Assembly: GCA_049997955.1 (NCBI GenBank)
Contig: JAEBDY010000009.1
Location: forward strand, 1 to 64,000
Length of the DNA stretch: 64,000 bases
From: Umezawaea sp049997955
GTDB taxonomy: Bacteria; Actinomycetota; Actinomycetes; Mycobacteriales; Pseudonocardiaceae
Reading direction: 5' to 3'
Under the pieces are notes generated by a model. It was not told the origin of the DNA. It saw nothing but the letters and a program-made list of their open reading frames with translations, and ran no database searches. The position numbers and the translations under genes were made by a program. Below, in pieces: positions 1-8,629 of the stretch (the stretch's first letter is position 1; every line of letters begins with the position of its first letter).

Positions 1-32
1 TTGACTGGGTTCATATAAGTTACTGGCTATTC

Positions 33-55
33 GGCACGCTGTTGAGTTCTCAAAG
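33..55 (-). other. rRNA operon leader motif, upstream of a 16S gene lying outside the window
   Basis: Read on the minus strand this carries TTTGAGAACTCAACAG followed by CGTGCC. I recognise this as the conserved stretch that sits in the transcribed leader just before actinobacterial 16S rRNA genes and takes part in antitermination or processing. A promoter lies about 60 bases upstream. The 16S gene itself would begin left of position 1 and cannot be seen, so the operon is inferred. The same motif can occur in a 16S-23S spacer, but the promoter next to it favours the leader. Confidence 0.72.
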
Positions 56-116
56 AACACGCGCACACCATCTCGACCTGCGTCTTACCGCAGTGCAATC
101 CGGGGCTTGTGTTTGA

Positions 117-146
117 AGCTTAGCAAGCGATTTTTCAGACTGTCAA
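117..146 (-). promoter_or_regulatory. Sigma-A type rRNA promoter
   Basis: On the minus strand there is a perfect -35 box TTGACA (146 to 141), an 18-base spacer and a -10-like TAAGCT (122 to 117). Transcription would start near 108-111 and read the leader motif at 33-55. A near-consensus -35 is unusual in high-GC actinobacteria and fits an rRNA promoter. Positions 147-380 show no other gene. The open frames crossing them are antisense to the kinase. Confidence 0.7.
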
Positions 147-381
147 ATCGACCTGCCGGGCATCAGTTCTTAGGTTTTCGGCCCCCGCCTCAGCCCGTTT
201 CCGGCCTGCGTCGCGGTGACAAGGAGAAAGTTACACCCTCATGAACTGGGGTCCAAATCGGGGGTACCCCTACGTCCAAGGTCAACATAATCCCAGCTCC
301 GGACCCCTGTCCGACCTCTCAGCGTGCCCCGAACGGCCCGAAATCACGCCCGACTGTGACCGGGACCACCAGAAGTTTCTT

Positions 382-1470
382 TCATCGCCCCGCGACGGGC
401 AGGTGGACGACCACCGCGAGCCCTCCGCCCACCACCGCTTCGGCGTGCACCAGTCCTTCGTGCGCCGTCACGGCCGCTCGCACGATCGACAGGCCCAACC
501 CGGTTCCCGTGCGCGCGGTCCGGTCCGTCCCCCCGCGGCGGAACGGCTCGAACAACCCGTCCACCAGTCCCGGCGAGATCGGCGGGCCGGACGACGACAC
601 CCGCAGCACGGACCACTGCGGCCCGCCCTCGGTCACCACGTCGATCCACCCGCCGACCAGGTTGTGCCGCACGGCGTTCTCCAGCAGGTTCCCCGCGATC
701 CGCTCCAGCAGCGCCGGGTCGCCGACGACGTGCGCCGGACCGGTGCGGAAGTTCATCCGCAGCTGCTTGGCAGCCGACTCCGTCCGCACCGCCCGCCACG
801 CGGAGTCCACGACGGTCGCCAGGTCGACGTTCTCGTGCACCGCCAGCCGCGTTCCCTCGGTGCGGGCCAGCAGCAGGAGCGCGCTCACCAGTTGCTCGGC
901 GCGTTCGGCGGCGGACCGGACGACCCCGGCCATCCGCCGCAGCTCCTCGACGTCGGCGTCCGGGTCGGACAGCGTCACGTCGAGTTCGGTGCGGATGACG
1001 GACAGGGGGGTGCGCAGCTCGTGCGAGGCGTTGGCGACGAACCGGCGCTGCGAGTCGAACGCGGCCTGCAGCCGGTCGAGCATCCCGTCGAACGTGTCGG
1101 CCAGCTCGGCGACCTCGTCGCGGGGACCGGTGAGCCGCAGCCGCTCCCCCATCGAGTCGGCGGACAGCCTGCGCGCGGCCTCGGTCACGTCGTGCACGGG
1201 CTTCAGGACCCGCCCGGTGATGGCCCACGCCAGCACGGCGGCGGCCAGCACCACGAAGCAGAACGCGATGGCGCCGGACCGCACCACGTCCGCGCGCGCG
1301 TTCTCGCCGAGCACCTGGCTCAGCGCGTCCGTGTCGACCTCGACGCCGTCCACCTGCACCGTGCTGCCCGCTGGAAAGGTCGGCATCGAGTCCACGACCC
1401 GACCGACGAGCATCCACCCCAGCAGGAGCAGCAGGCAGCTCACGAACGCGACCAGCGCCGTGGCCAGCAA
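382..1470 (-). CDS. Two-component sensor histidine kinase
   Basis: Membrane sensor kinase of the OmpR/EnvZ class, partner of the response regulator just upstream. The order is: an N-terminal membrane segment (about residues 3-24), a short extracellular loop of about 40 residues, a second membrane segment (66-86), HAMP (87-138), a dimerisation domain with the phospho-accepting His150 in ASHELRTPLSV, then the ATPase with N box NLLENAVRHN and G2 box GTGLGLSIV. The G1 box is degenerate (SSSGPPI in place of DxGxG), which is seen in other actinobacterial kinases. The start is uncertain. The first usable codon is TTG at 1470, 43 bases past the regulator's stop, yet the frame stays open upstream through GLRLRITLLATAL, which looks like the true N-terminus. 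The signal is unknown. Confidence 0.88.
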   Translation of the reverse strand: MLATALVAFVSCLLLLLGWMLVGRVVDSMPTFPAGSTVQVDGVEVDTDALSQVLGENARADVVRSGAIAFCFVVLAAAVLAWAITGRVLKPVHDVTEAARRLSADSMGERLRLTGPRDEVAELADTFDGMLDRLQAAFDSQRRFVANASHELRTPLSVIRTELDVTLSDPDADVEELRRMAGVVRSAAERAEQLVSALLLLARTEGTRLAVHENVDLATVVDSAWRAVRTESAAKQLRMNFRTGPAHVVGDPALLERIAGNLLENAVRHNLVGGWIDVVTEGGPQWSVLRVSSSGPPISPGLVDGLFEPFRRGGTDRTARTGTGLGLSIVRAAVTAHEGLVHAEAVVGGGLAVVVHLPVAGR

Positions 1471-1513
1471 CGTGATCCGGAGCCGAAGACCCGGCCCCCG
1501 CCGTTGGGTGAAG

Positions 1514-2197
1514 TCAGTTCTCAGCGGAGCCGGTCCCAGCGCTGGGGACCCGGTAACCGGAGCCCACGACGGTGTCGATGATGCCGGGCTCGCCGAGCTT
1601 CTTGCGCAACGTCATCACGGTGACCCGCACGGTCGTGGTGAACGGGTCGGCGTTCTCGTCCCAGACCCGTTCGAGCAGCTCCTCGCTGCTGACCACGGAC
1701 CCCTTGGCCGCGAGCAGCACTTCCAGCACGCCGAACTCCTTGCGGGTGAGTTCCACCAGCGCGCCGCCTCGCCGGACGGTCCGCCGTGCCGGGTCGAGTT
1801 CGACGTCACGCGCGCTGAGCAGCGGTGGTGTCGCCGGGGTGGCACGCCGGGCCAGGGCACGAACCCGCGCCACCAACTCGGGGAACGCGAAGGGCTTCGC
1901 CAGGTAGTCGTCCGCCCCCAGCGACAGGCCTGCAACGCGGTCGTCGACACCCGCGCTGGCGGTGAGCATCATGACCCGCGTCAGCGCACCTGAGCTGAGG
2001 ATCTCCTTGCAGAGCTCATCACCGGACATGCCGGGCAGGTCGCGGTCGAGCACGACGACGTCGTACCGCGTGATGGTCGACTTCTCATGACCGGACTCGC
2101 CGTCGTAGGCGACGTCCACAGCCATGCCTTCTCGCCGCAGGCCACGCGCAATGGCGTCGGCCAACGGCACTTCGTCCTCAACAACCAGGATCCGCAC
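1514..2197 (-). CDS. OmpR/PhoB-family response regulator
   Basis: DNA-binding response regulator, 227 residues. The receiver domain has the acidic pair in VVEDE, phospho-acceptor Asp51 (VVLDRDLPGM), Thr79 and Lys101 (AKPF). The winged-helix domain runs from about 125 to 220, with TTTVRVTVMTLRKKLG as the recognition region and a C-terminal wing (DTVVGSGYRV). It starts at GTG 2197 and is followed directly by the kinase, so the two form an operon reading left. No target operator was identified. The specific regulon cannot be told from sequence. Confidence 0.93.
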   Translation of the reverse strand: MRILVVEDEVPLADAIARGLRREGMAVDVAYDGESGHEKSTITRYDVVVLDRDLPGMSGDELCKEILSSGALTRVMMLTASAGVDDRVAGLSLGADDYLAKPFAFPELVARVRALARRATPATPPLLSARDVELDPARRTVRRGGALVELTRKEFGVLEVLLAAKGSVVSSEELLERVWDENADPFTTTVRVTVMTLRKKLGEPGIIDTVVGSGYRVPSAGTGSAEN

Positions 2198-2310
2198 ACC
2201 ACAACGCTACCGGGGCGAACCGCCGAAGGCCCTTCCTAGGACTGGGAGTGAGGGAGAACGCCTCTTTGGAGCCGCATGACCAGCGGGCCGAAGACGAGGG
2301 CGACGGGAGC

Positions 2311-2429
2311 GCGGTCGATTTTACTCGGGGGTTTTGAGCCTTAAAATTGGTGATCGGGCAGGCTTTCGGGACTGCCCTTTTAGCCCGATCAAGGCTCAAA
2401 ACAAGGGGTCCCCGAGTCAAATCGACCGC
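2311..2429. repeat. Long imperfect hairpin element, copy 1
   Basis: An inverted repeat in four paired blocks: 2311-2321 with 2419-2429 (11/11), 2323-2330 with 2410-2417 (8/8), 2331-2342 with 2391-2402 (12/12, GTTTTGAGCCTT), and 2352-2359 with 2383-2390 (8/8). Between blocks there is one 1x1 mismatch, a 7-base bulge on the right (2403-2409) and a 9-base bulge on the left (2343-2351). A homologous element in the opposite orientation lies at 2570-2684. No convincing reading frame fits. I do not recognise the family. Confidence 0.75.
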
Positions 2430-2569
2430 CCACGCTGGGAGTCTCGGTCGGGTGGGTGGGTGCCTGGTGGAGCAGCGGGTGGTGCTCGGGTGTCTGCTTG
2501 CAGCGGGTGCCTACTTGTAGCGGGTGCCTGGTAGTCGGGGGCACCGGCAATCGCTACAGCATCCGGGGT

Positions 2570-2684
2570 CGGCTGATTTGACTTGGGGCCCCTCGTTTTG
2601 ACCCTTTGTCGGGCCAAAACGGCAGGTGGTGAAGCCGCAGCCCGACCAATTTCAAGGGTCAAAACCCCCAAGTAAAATCAGCCG
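2570..2684. repeat. Long imperfect hairpin element, copy 2 (inverted relative to copy 1)
   Basis: Paired blocks: 2570-2579 with 2675-2684 (10/10), 2581-2588 with 2666-2673 (8/8), 2595-2606 with 2654-2665 (12/12, GTTTTGACCCTT), and 2608-2614 with 2640-2646 (7/7). Its reverse complement aligns with the whole of copy 1, including the unpaired pieces (a T opposite C, a (G/A)AAATTG bulge and a GAGGGG/AAGGGG bulge). Stem differences between the copies are matched on both sides. The terminal loop of about 25 bases is not conserved. Confidence 0.75.
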
Positions 2685-2699
2685 CGTCGTGTCGGGCTT

Positions 2700-2880
2700 G
2701 CTCGGTGGGTGGTGGGTCGCCACGTGAGTGAGTTGGTGGCCGGTCGCCAAGCGTGCGTGAGTAGTTGGTGGGTCGCCAGCCAGGTGTGAGTGAGTGGTGG
2801 GTCGCCAGGCAGGCATGAGTGCGTGCGTGAGTGGTGGGTCGCCAGGCAGGTGTGAGTTGGTTGGCGGGTCGTGGGTCATG
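2700..2880. repeat. Degenerate ~30-37 bp tandem array
   Basis: Five or so units built around GTGGTGGGTCGCCAGGCAGG followed by a GTGAGT-rich linker. Units vary from about 28 to 37 bases and diverge from one another. A looser run of AGCGGGTGCCT repeats lies at 2440-2530. Neither array has a coding frame I would trust. Together with the hairpins they fill the whole gap between the response regulator promoter and the dxs terminator. Confidence 0.6.
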
Positions 2881-2884
2881 TGAA

Positions 2885-2920
2885 AAGCCCTCGGCCGGTC
2901 AGGTGACCGGCCGAGGGCTT
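2885..2920 (-). terminator. dxs terminator
   Basis: A perfect 17-bp stem (AAGCCCTCGGCCGGTCA at 2885-2901 with 2904-2920) and a 2-base loop, 18 bases past the dxs stop. On the minus strand the stem runs into TTTTCA, giving a classical intrinsic terminator. Confidence 0.85.
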
Positions 2921-2938
2921 CGCTCTAGCTCGTTGTGG

Positions 2939-4858
2939 CTACTTCGCTGGCGCGTCCATTTCCGACGATGTCGTTTCCACCATGCGGCCCGCTACCCACT
3001 CGGTGACCCTGCGGGCCACGCCCTGGGCGGTCAGGCCCAGTTCGGCCAGCACTTCGGGGCGGTCGGCGTGCTGGTGGAACTGCTGGGGCACGCCCAGGTC
3101 GCGCAGCGGTACCTCCACGTCGGCGTCGCGCAGTGCCGCGGCCAGGGTCCAGCCGAAGCCGCCGTGGCGGCCGCCGTCCTCGACGGTGACCACGAGCTTG
3201 TGCTCGGCGGCCATGTCGATCAGTTCCGGCGGGACCGGGTGGATCCAGCGCGGGTCCACGACCGTGACGCCGATGCCCTGGTCCGCGAGCCGCTGGGCGG
3301 CGGCCACGCCCAGTTCGCCGAACGAGCCGACCGGCACGAGGAGCACGTCTGCGCTTTCGCCCTCGGCAGGCCTGCGCAGCACGTCGACCGTGCCCACGCG
3401 CTCCAGCGCGGGCAGGTCGGGGCCCACGGACGCCTTCGGGTAGCGCACGACCGACGGGGCGTCGCTGATCTCCACGGCCTCGCGCAGTTCCTCGCGCAGC
3501 GTCGCCGCGTCGCGTGGAGCGGCCACGTGGATGCCGGGAATGAGGCCGCAGATCGACATGTCCCACATGCCGTGGTGGCTCGCGCCGTCCGGGCCGGTGA
3601 TGCCCGCCCTGTCGAGCACGACGGTGACGCCCTGCTTGTGCATGGCGACGTCCATCAGCAGCTGGTCGAACGCCCGGTTGAGGAACGTCGCGTAGACGGC
3701 GACCACCGGGTGCAGACCGCCCATGGCCAGGCCCGCGGCGGACGTCATGGCGTGCTGTTCGGCGATGCCGACGTCGAAGCAGCGGTCCGGGTAGGCGGTG
3801 GCGAACTTGTCCATGCCAACCGGGCCGCGCATGGCGGCCGTGATGGCCACGATGTCCTCGCGCTCACCGCCGAGCACGGCCAGTTCGTCGGCGAAGACGT
3901 GCGTCCAGGTGCGCTTGGACGGGCCGACGGCCTCGCCGGTGATGGGGTCGATGACGCCGGTGGCGTGCATCTGGTCGGCGAGGTGGTTCTCGGCCGGGGC
4001 GAAGCCGTTGCCCTTGCGGGTGACGGCGTGGACGATGACGGGCCCGCCGAACGCCTTGGCCCGCACGAGCGCGGACTCCAGCGTGGGCAGGTCGTGGCCG
4101 TCGACCGGGCCGATGTACTTGAGGCCGAGGTCCTCGAACATCGCCTGCGGGGCCAGCGCGTCCTTGATGCCGCGCTTGGCGGCGTGCAGCGCGGCGTAGA
4201 GCGGCTTGCCGAACAGCGGGGTGCGCTGCAACGCGCGCCTGCCGCTCTCCAGCACCTGCTCGTAGCCGGGGCGCAGGCGCAGCGAGGACAGGTGGTCCGC
4301 GAGCCCGCCGATGGTCGGCGAGTACGAGCGGCCGTTGTCGTTCACCACGATCACGACCGGACGGGTCTTGTCCGCCGCGATGTTGTTCAGCGCCTCCCAG
4401 CACATGCCGCCGGTGAGCGCGCCGTCGCCGACGATCGCCACGACGGTGCCCTGGGAGCCCTTGAGCTGGAACGCCTTGGCGAGGCCGTCCGCGTAGGACA
4501 GGGCGGTCGAGGCGTGGCTGTTCTCCTCGACGTCGTGCTCGCTCTCGGAGCGCGACGGGTAGCCGGACATGCCGCCCTTCTGGCGCAGCCCGGCGAACCC
4601 GTCCCGGCGTCCGGTCACGATCTTGTGCACGTAGCTCTGGTGGCCGGTGTCGAAGACGACCGGGTCGTGCGGTGAGTCGAAGACCCGGTGCACGGCCATG
4701 GTCAGCTCGACGACACCCAGGTTGGGGCCGAGGTGACCACCGGTCTGGGACACCTGGGCGACCAGGAATCCGCGGATCTCCTCCGCGAGCCGCACCAGCT
4801 CCTCGGCGGTCATCCGTTTCAAGTCCGCCGGTCCCTGCACGGATTCCAGCAGCGTCAC
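2939..4858 (-). CDS. dxs: 1-deoxy-D-xylulose-5-phosphate synthase
   Basis: First committed enzyme of the MEP isoprenoid pathway. It is cytosolic and thiamin-diphosphate dependent, condensing pyruvate with glyceraldehyde 3-phosphate. The protein has 639 residues, the usual family length. The N-terminal ThDP domain has GGHLGPNLGVVELT, DTGHQSYVHK and the GDG...N cofactor motif (VGDGALTGGM, then VVNDN). The Pyr domain follows (DVGIAEQHAMTSAAG with the catalytic Glu), and a C-terminal transketolase domain ends it. The start is a GTG at about 4858-4860. It is transcribed alone and ends in a strong terminator. The equivalent gene lies at the same end of the syntenic block in M. tuberculosis (dxs1). 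Confidence 0.97.
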   Translation of the reverse strand: MTLLESVQGPADLKRMTAEELVRLAEEIRGFLVAQVSQTGGHLGPNLGVVELTMAVHRVFDSPHDPVVFDTGHQSYVHKIVTGRRDGFAGLRQKGGMSGYPSRSESEHDVEENSHASTALSYADGLAKAFQLKGSQGTVVAIVGDGALTGGMCWEALNNIAADKTRPVVIVVNDNGRSYSPTIGGLADHLSSLRLRPGYEQVLESGRRALQRTPLFGKPLYAALHAAKRGIKDALAPQAMFEDLGLKYIGPVDGHDLPTLESALVRAKAFGGPVIVHAVTRKGNGFAPAENHLADQMHATGVIDPITGEAVGPSKRTWTHVFADELAVLGGEREDIVAITAAMRGPVGMDKFATAYPDRCFDVGIAEQHAMTSAAGLAMGGLHPVVAVYATFLNRAFDQLLMDVAMHKQGVTVVLDRAGITGPDGASHHGMWDMSICGLIPGIHVAAPRDAATLREELREAVEISDAPSVVRYPKASVGPDLPALERVGTVDVLRRPAEGESADVLLVPVGSFGELGVAAAQRLADQGIGVTVVDPRWIHPVPPELIDMAAEHKLVVTVEDGGRHGGFGWTLAAALRDADVEVPLRDLGVPQQFHQHADRPEVLAELGLTAQGVARRVTEWVAGRMVETTSSEMDAPAK

Positions 4859-5026
4859 CGCTCCACCTCGCCTGTGGTCTGCGTCGGTTCGGATTACGCA
4901 TCGTGGTGGATGCGCATCGTCCGGTCAGTCTACGGAGGCATGGCTGAGGCGCAGTTCCTCACCCGCTCGCCCTGATCAGGACGTGAAGACCACCCACCCG
5001 GTTGGCTTCTCAGGGTGTATGGAGGC

Positions 5027-6334
5027 TCACGTTCGGGGGACGAGCAGCGCCACGCACTCGACGTGGTGTGTCATCGGGAACGCGTCGAAGGCCCGGAGAT
5101 CGGCCAGCTGATACCCCAGTTCCGCGAAGGTCGCCACGTCACGTGCCAGCGCGGCGGGGTCGCAGGCGACGTAGACCACCCGTGCGGGTGAACGCCGGGC
5201 GATCTCGGCGACGACGACCTTCCCGGCCCCCTTGCGGGGCGGGTCGAGCACCACGACGTCCGGCTTCTGGTCGACGAAGTCGGGCGAGGACAGGACGTCC
5301 TCGACCTTGCCGCGGCGGAACTCGACCTGCGGGAGGTCGGACAGGTTGGCGACGCCGTCCTGGATCGCCTGGTAGGAGGACTCGACGACCACGACGTGGC
5401 CGGTGGCGCCCACCTGCTCGGCGAGCACGGACGCGAACAGCCCGACACCGCCGTAGAGGTCCCACGCGCGCTGGCCTGGGTCGGCGCTCGCCCACTCGCG
5501 GACGACGGCGGCCAGCGTGTCGGCGGCGGCCGGGTGGACCTGCCAGAAGCCCTCGGCGTCCAGCCGCCACGTGCGTTCGGCGGCCAGTTCGACCGCGGTG
5601 CCGGTGCCGCGCCTGCGGATGGGCCTGCCGGGCACCGCGCGGCGCCCGTTGCGCGGCTGGGGCTTGCCCGATTCGGTGATGTGCACCTGCCCGCCCGCGT
5701 CGCGGGTGATGGACAGCTCACCGCCGACCGCCCACTCGCGGCGCACGGCCTCGTCCAGCGCTCCGGGAGCGGCGATCACGCACTCGTCGACCACGACGAT
5801 GTTGTGCCTGCGGTGGCCGCGGAACCCGGCCCTGCGCTCGGGGCCGACCGCCATCCGCATCCGGGTGCGCCAGCCGCCCGGTCCGCCGGGGAGCTCCTCC
5901 ACGACCACGGCGCGGTCCACGTTCGCGAGCCGGTGCAGCTGCTCCTCGACCACGGCGGCCTTGAGGTCGCGCTGGGCCTCCCAGGAGGCGTGCTGCCAGT
6001 CGCACCCGCCGCACAGGCCGGGACCGGAGAACGGGCACGGCGGCTCGACCCGGTCGGCGGACGGCCGCAGAACCTCGACCGCGTCGCCGCGGCAGAAGGA
6101 GCCGCCGGTGTCGTCGGTGACCAGCACGACCGCGAGTTCGCCGGGCAGCGCGTGCCGGACGAACACGACCCGGCCCTCGTGCCGGGCGACGCAGTGGCCG
6201 CCGTGCGCCACCGGGCCGATCTCGACCTCGATCCGGCGGTGGCGCCAGTTCGGCTTCTCCACCACGGGAGGTCGTTTTTCCACGTCACCGGCCGGGAGGT
6301 CGTCGTGGTCGGTCGGCTTGTCCTGCGAAGTCAC
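5027..6334 (-). CDS. Class I SAM-dependent RNA (uracil-5-)methyltransferase, TrmA/RlmD family
   Basis: Methylates a uridine in rRNA or tRNA. The exact position cannot be told (Rv2689c orthologue by context). The 435 residues contain an N-terminal TRAM domain (about 30-90), a CPFSGPGLCGGCDWQH cluster that supplies Fe-S ligands in this family, a Rossmann SAM site (AWDLYGGVGLFASVLAE) and the catalytic Cys in YVACDP. The upstream open frame extends to 6511, but GTG 6334 was chosen because it overlaps the stop of the preceding gene (AGGTGACT) and has AGAGGGA ahead of it. The overlap implies translational coupling to the transporter. Confidence 0.92.
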   Translation of the reverse strand: MTSQDKPTDHDDLPAGDVEKRPPVVEKPNWRHRRIEVEIGPVAHGGHCVARHEGRVVFVRHALPGELAVVLVTDDTGGSFCRGDAVEVLRPSADRVEPPCPFSGPGLCGGCDWQHASWEAQRDLKAAVVEEQLHRLANVDRAVVVEELPGGPGGWRTRMRMAVGPERRAGFRGHRRHNIVVVDECVIAAPGALDEAVRREWAVGGELSITRDAGGQVHITESGKPQPRNGRRAVPGRPIRRRGTGTAVELAAERTWRLDAEGFWQVHPAAADTLAAVVREWASADPGQRAWDLYGGVGLFASVLAEQVGATGHVVVVESSYQAIQDGVANLSDLPQVEFRRGKVEDVLSSPDFVDQKPDVVVLDPPRKGAGKVVVAEIARRSPARVVYVACDPAALARDVATFAELGYQLADLRAFDAFPMTHHVECVALLVPRT

Positions 6335-8325
6335 CTGGGGTCCCTCTTGTCCAGACCGCGACGGATCGCGCCGGGCGCGACCACGTCCTTCTCGTGCACC
6401 CGGCTGGAGGACGCGAGCTGCCACGGCACGCTCGTCACCATCACACCGGGTTCGAACAGCAATCGCCCCTTGAGCCTCAGCGCGCTCTGGTTGTGCAGGA
6501 TCTGCTCCCACCAGTGGCCGACCACGTACTCGGGGATGAACACCGTGACGACGTCGCGCGGGTTGTCCGAGCGCATCCGCTTCACGTAGTCCAGCACCGG
6601 TTTGGTGATGTCGCGGTAGGGCGACTCGATCACCTTCAACGGGATCTTGAAGGATTCCTTCTCCCAGTCTTGCACGAGCCTGCGGGTGTCCGTGTCGTCG
6701 ACGTTGACCGTGACGGCCTCCAGCACGTCCGGCCGGGTGGCCTTCGCGTAGGCCAGCGCGCGCAGGGTCGGCATGTGCAGCTTCGACACCAGCACCATGG
6801 CGTGGTTGCGGGCGGGCAGCATCTTCTGCCGCTCCTGCTGGCGCAGTTCCTCGGAGACCTGGTCGTAGTGCCTGCGGATCGCGGTCATCAGCGCGTAGAT
6901 CGCGGCCATCGCGGCGATCGCGATCCAGGCGCCCTTGGTGAACTTGGTGATCAGCACGACCACGAGCACCGAACCGGTCATGGCGAGCCCCACGGTGTTG
7001 ATCAGCTGGGAGCGCCGCATCCGGTTCCGGGCGGCCGGGTCCTCCTCGGTCGCGAGGTGCCGGTTCCAGTGCCGGATCATGCCCAGCTGGCTGAGCGTGA
7101 ACGACACGAAGACGCCGACGATGTAGAGCTGGATCAGCTTGGTCACCTCGGCGTCGAACGCGATGACCAGCACGATCGCCGCGCCCGCGAGGAACACGAT
7201 GCCGTTGCTGAACGCCAGCCGGTCGCCGCGGGTGTGCAGCTGGCGGGGCAGGTAGCGGTCCTGGGCGAGGATCGAGCCGAGCACCGGGAACCCGTTGAAC
7301 GCGGTGTTGGCCGCGAGCACGAGGATCAGCGCGGTCACCGAGGCGATGAAGTAGAAGCCGACGGGGAAGCCCTCGAACACCGCGCCCGCGATCTGGGCGA
7401 CCATCGTCTTCTGCTCGTAGCCGGGTGGCGCGTTGACGATCTGCTCGGCCGGGTTCTCCGCCATCCGCACGCCGGTGACCTGGGCCAGGACGATCAGGCC
7501 CATCAGCATCGTGACGGCCATCAGGCCCATCAGCAGCAGCGTCGTGGCGGCGTTGCGCGATTTCGGCTTGCGGAACGCGGGCACGCCGTTGCTGATCGCC
7601 TCGACGCCCGTGAGCGCGGCGCAGCCCGAGGAGAACGCGCGCAGCACCAGGAACGCGAAGGCCACGCCCATGAGGTGGTCGTCCTCGGCGCGGATCTCGA
7701 TGGTCGAGCTCTCCGCCTGCATCACGTCGCCGAGCACGTACACCCGGAACAGCCCGTACCCGATCATCAGCAGGATGCCGACCATGAACGCGTAGGTCGG
7801 GATCGCGAACGCGGTCCCGGACTCGCGCAGTCCGCGCAGGTTGATCGCGGTGAGCAGGACGATCGCGGCGACCGCGAACTCGACCTTGTGCGTGGCCACG
7901 TACGGCAGCGCCGACCCGATGTTCGCCATCGCCGAGGCGATCGACACGGCCACGGTGAGGATGTAGTCGACCAGCAGCGCGCTGGCCACCGTCAGGCCTG
8001 CCCGGCGGCCGAGGTTCACCGTCGCGACCTCGTAGTCACCGCCGCCGGACGGGTACGCGTGCACGTTCTGCCGGTAGCTGGCGACCACGACGAGCATCAC
8101 GACCACGACCACGAGGCCGACCCAGGGCGCCAAGGTGTACGCGGACAGACCCGCGACGGACAGCACCAGGAAGATCTCCTCCGGCGCGTACGCCACGGAG
8201 GACATCGCGTCCGAGGCGAAGACCGGCAAGGCGATGCGCTTGGGCAGCAGCGTGTGGGCTAGTCGATCACTGCGGAAGGGCCTGCCGACGACAAGGCGCT
8301 TGGCCGCGGTTGCGAGCTTGGACAC
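6331..8325 (-). CDS. KimA-like APC-superfamily potassium importer
   Basis: A 664-residue inner-membrane protein with about 12 transmembrane helices followed by a soluble C-terminal domain of about 200 residues. Stretches such as SSVAYAPEE, SYRQNVHAYPSGGGDY, LLVDYILTVAVSIAS, SSGCAALTGVEAISNGVPAF and the terminal ILHNQSALRLKGRLLF match Bacillus subtilis KimA (YdaO), a proton-coupled K+ importer. Generic annotation would call it an APC or amino-acid permease. The divergent neighbours are two TrkA-type RCK proteins, which supports a potassium role. GTG 8325 (VSKLATAAKRLV) was chosen over the longer frame to 8550, whose extra residues are arginine/proline-rich noise. No clear ribosome-binding site precedes it. 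Confidence 0.85.
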   Translation of the reverse strand: MSKLATAAKRLVVGRPFRSDRLAHTLLPKRIALPVFASDAMSSVAYAPEEIFLVLSVAGLSAYTLAPWVGLVVVVVMLVVVASYRQNVHAYPSGGGDYEVATVNLGRRAGLTVASALLVDYILTVAVSIASAMANIGSALPYVATHKVEFAVAAIVLLTAINLRGLRESGTAFAIPTYAFMVGILLMIGYGLFRVYVLGDVMQAESSTIEIRAEDDHLMGVAFAFLVLRAFSSGCAALTGVEAISNGVPAFRKPKSRNAATTLLLMGLMAVTMLMGLIVLAQVTGVRMAENPAEQIVNAPPGYEQKTMVAQIAGAVFEGFPVGFYFIASVTALILVLAANTAFNGFPVLGSILAQDRYLPRQLHTRGDRLAFSNGIVFLAGAAIVLVIAFDAEVTKLIQLYIVGVFVSFTLSQLGMIRHWNRHLATEEDPAARNRMRRSQLINTVGLAMTGSVLVVVLITKFTKGAWIAIAAMAAIYALMTAIRRHYDQVSEELRQQERQKMLPARNHAMVLVSKLHMPTLRALAYAKATRPDVLEAVTVNVDDTDTRRLVQDWEKESFKIPLKVIESPYRDITKPVLDYVKRMRSDNPRDVVTVFIPEYVVGHWWEQILHNQSALRLKGRLLFEPGVMVTSVPWQLASSSRVHEKDVVAPGAIRRGLDKRDPR

Positions 8326-8629
8326 GAGGCCAGAGCGTAAGCGCTGCACCCGCCTTTCCGGACCAACCACCGGGGGTTTGAGCGGGATGTCTCCGCCTCC
8401 CCGACCGCGGTGGAGAACCGCGGTCGGGGGACCCCGGACCGTCGAGGCGGTGGTTCCCCTCGTCCAGGCCCTGCTCCGCCCGCGGAGGGCCCGTCGGACC
8501 CGGACCGCGTGAGCCGGGGAACACGGGATCGCGAGGTGCGGAATCCCCACCGTTCAAGGCGATCGGGTACGTCAGGGGTAGGTTCGGTCACGCGCGCAGG
8601 TCTCTGCGCGAAAGACGAGGAGGCACGTG

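Noticed and set aside
2700..2880. CRISPR array
   Set aside because: Units are diverged and adjacent, without unique spacers of constant length, and no cas genes are present. The same holds for the tracts at 15.6, 37.0 and 59.15 kb.
2200..2940. tRNA or other known structured RNA in the hairpin region
   Set aside because: No cloverleaf, T-loop (GGTTCGAATC-like) or CCA end is visible. The hairpins are single long stems.
2831..4675. 614-residue open frame on the plus strand
   Set aside because: It is antisense to dxs. Long antisense frames are expected from GC-rich codon bias and it has no recognisable domain.
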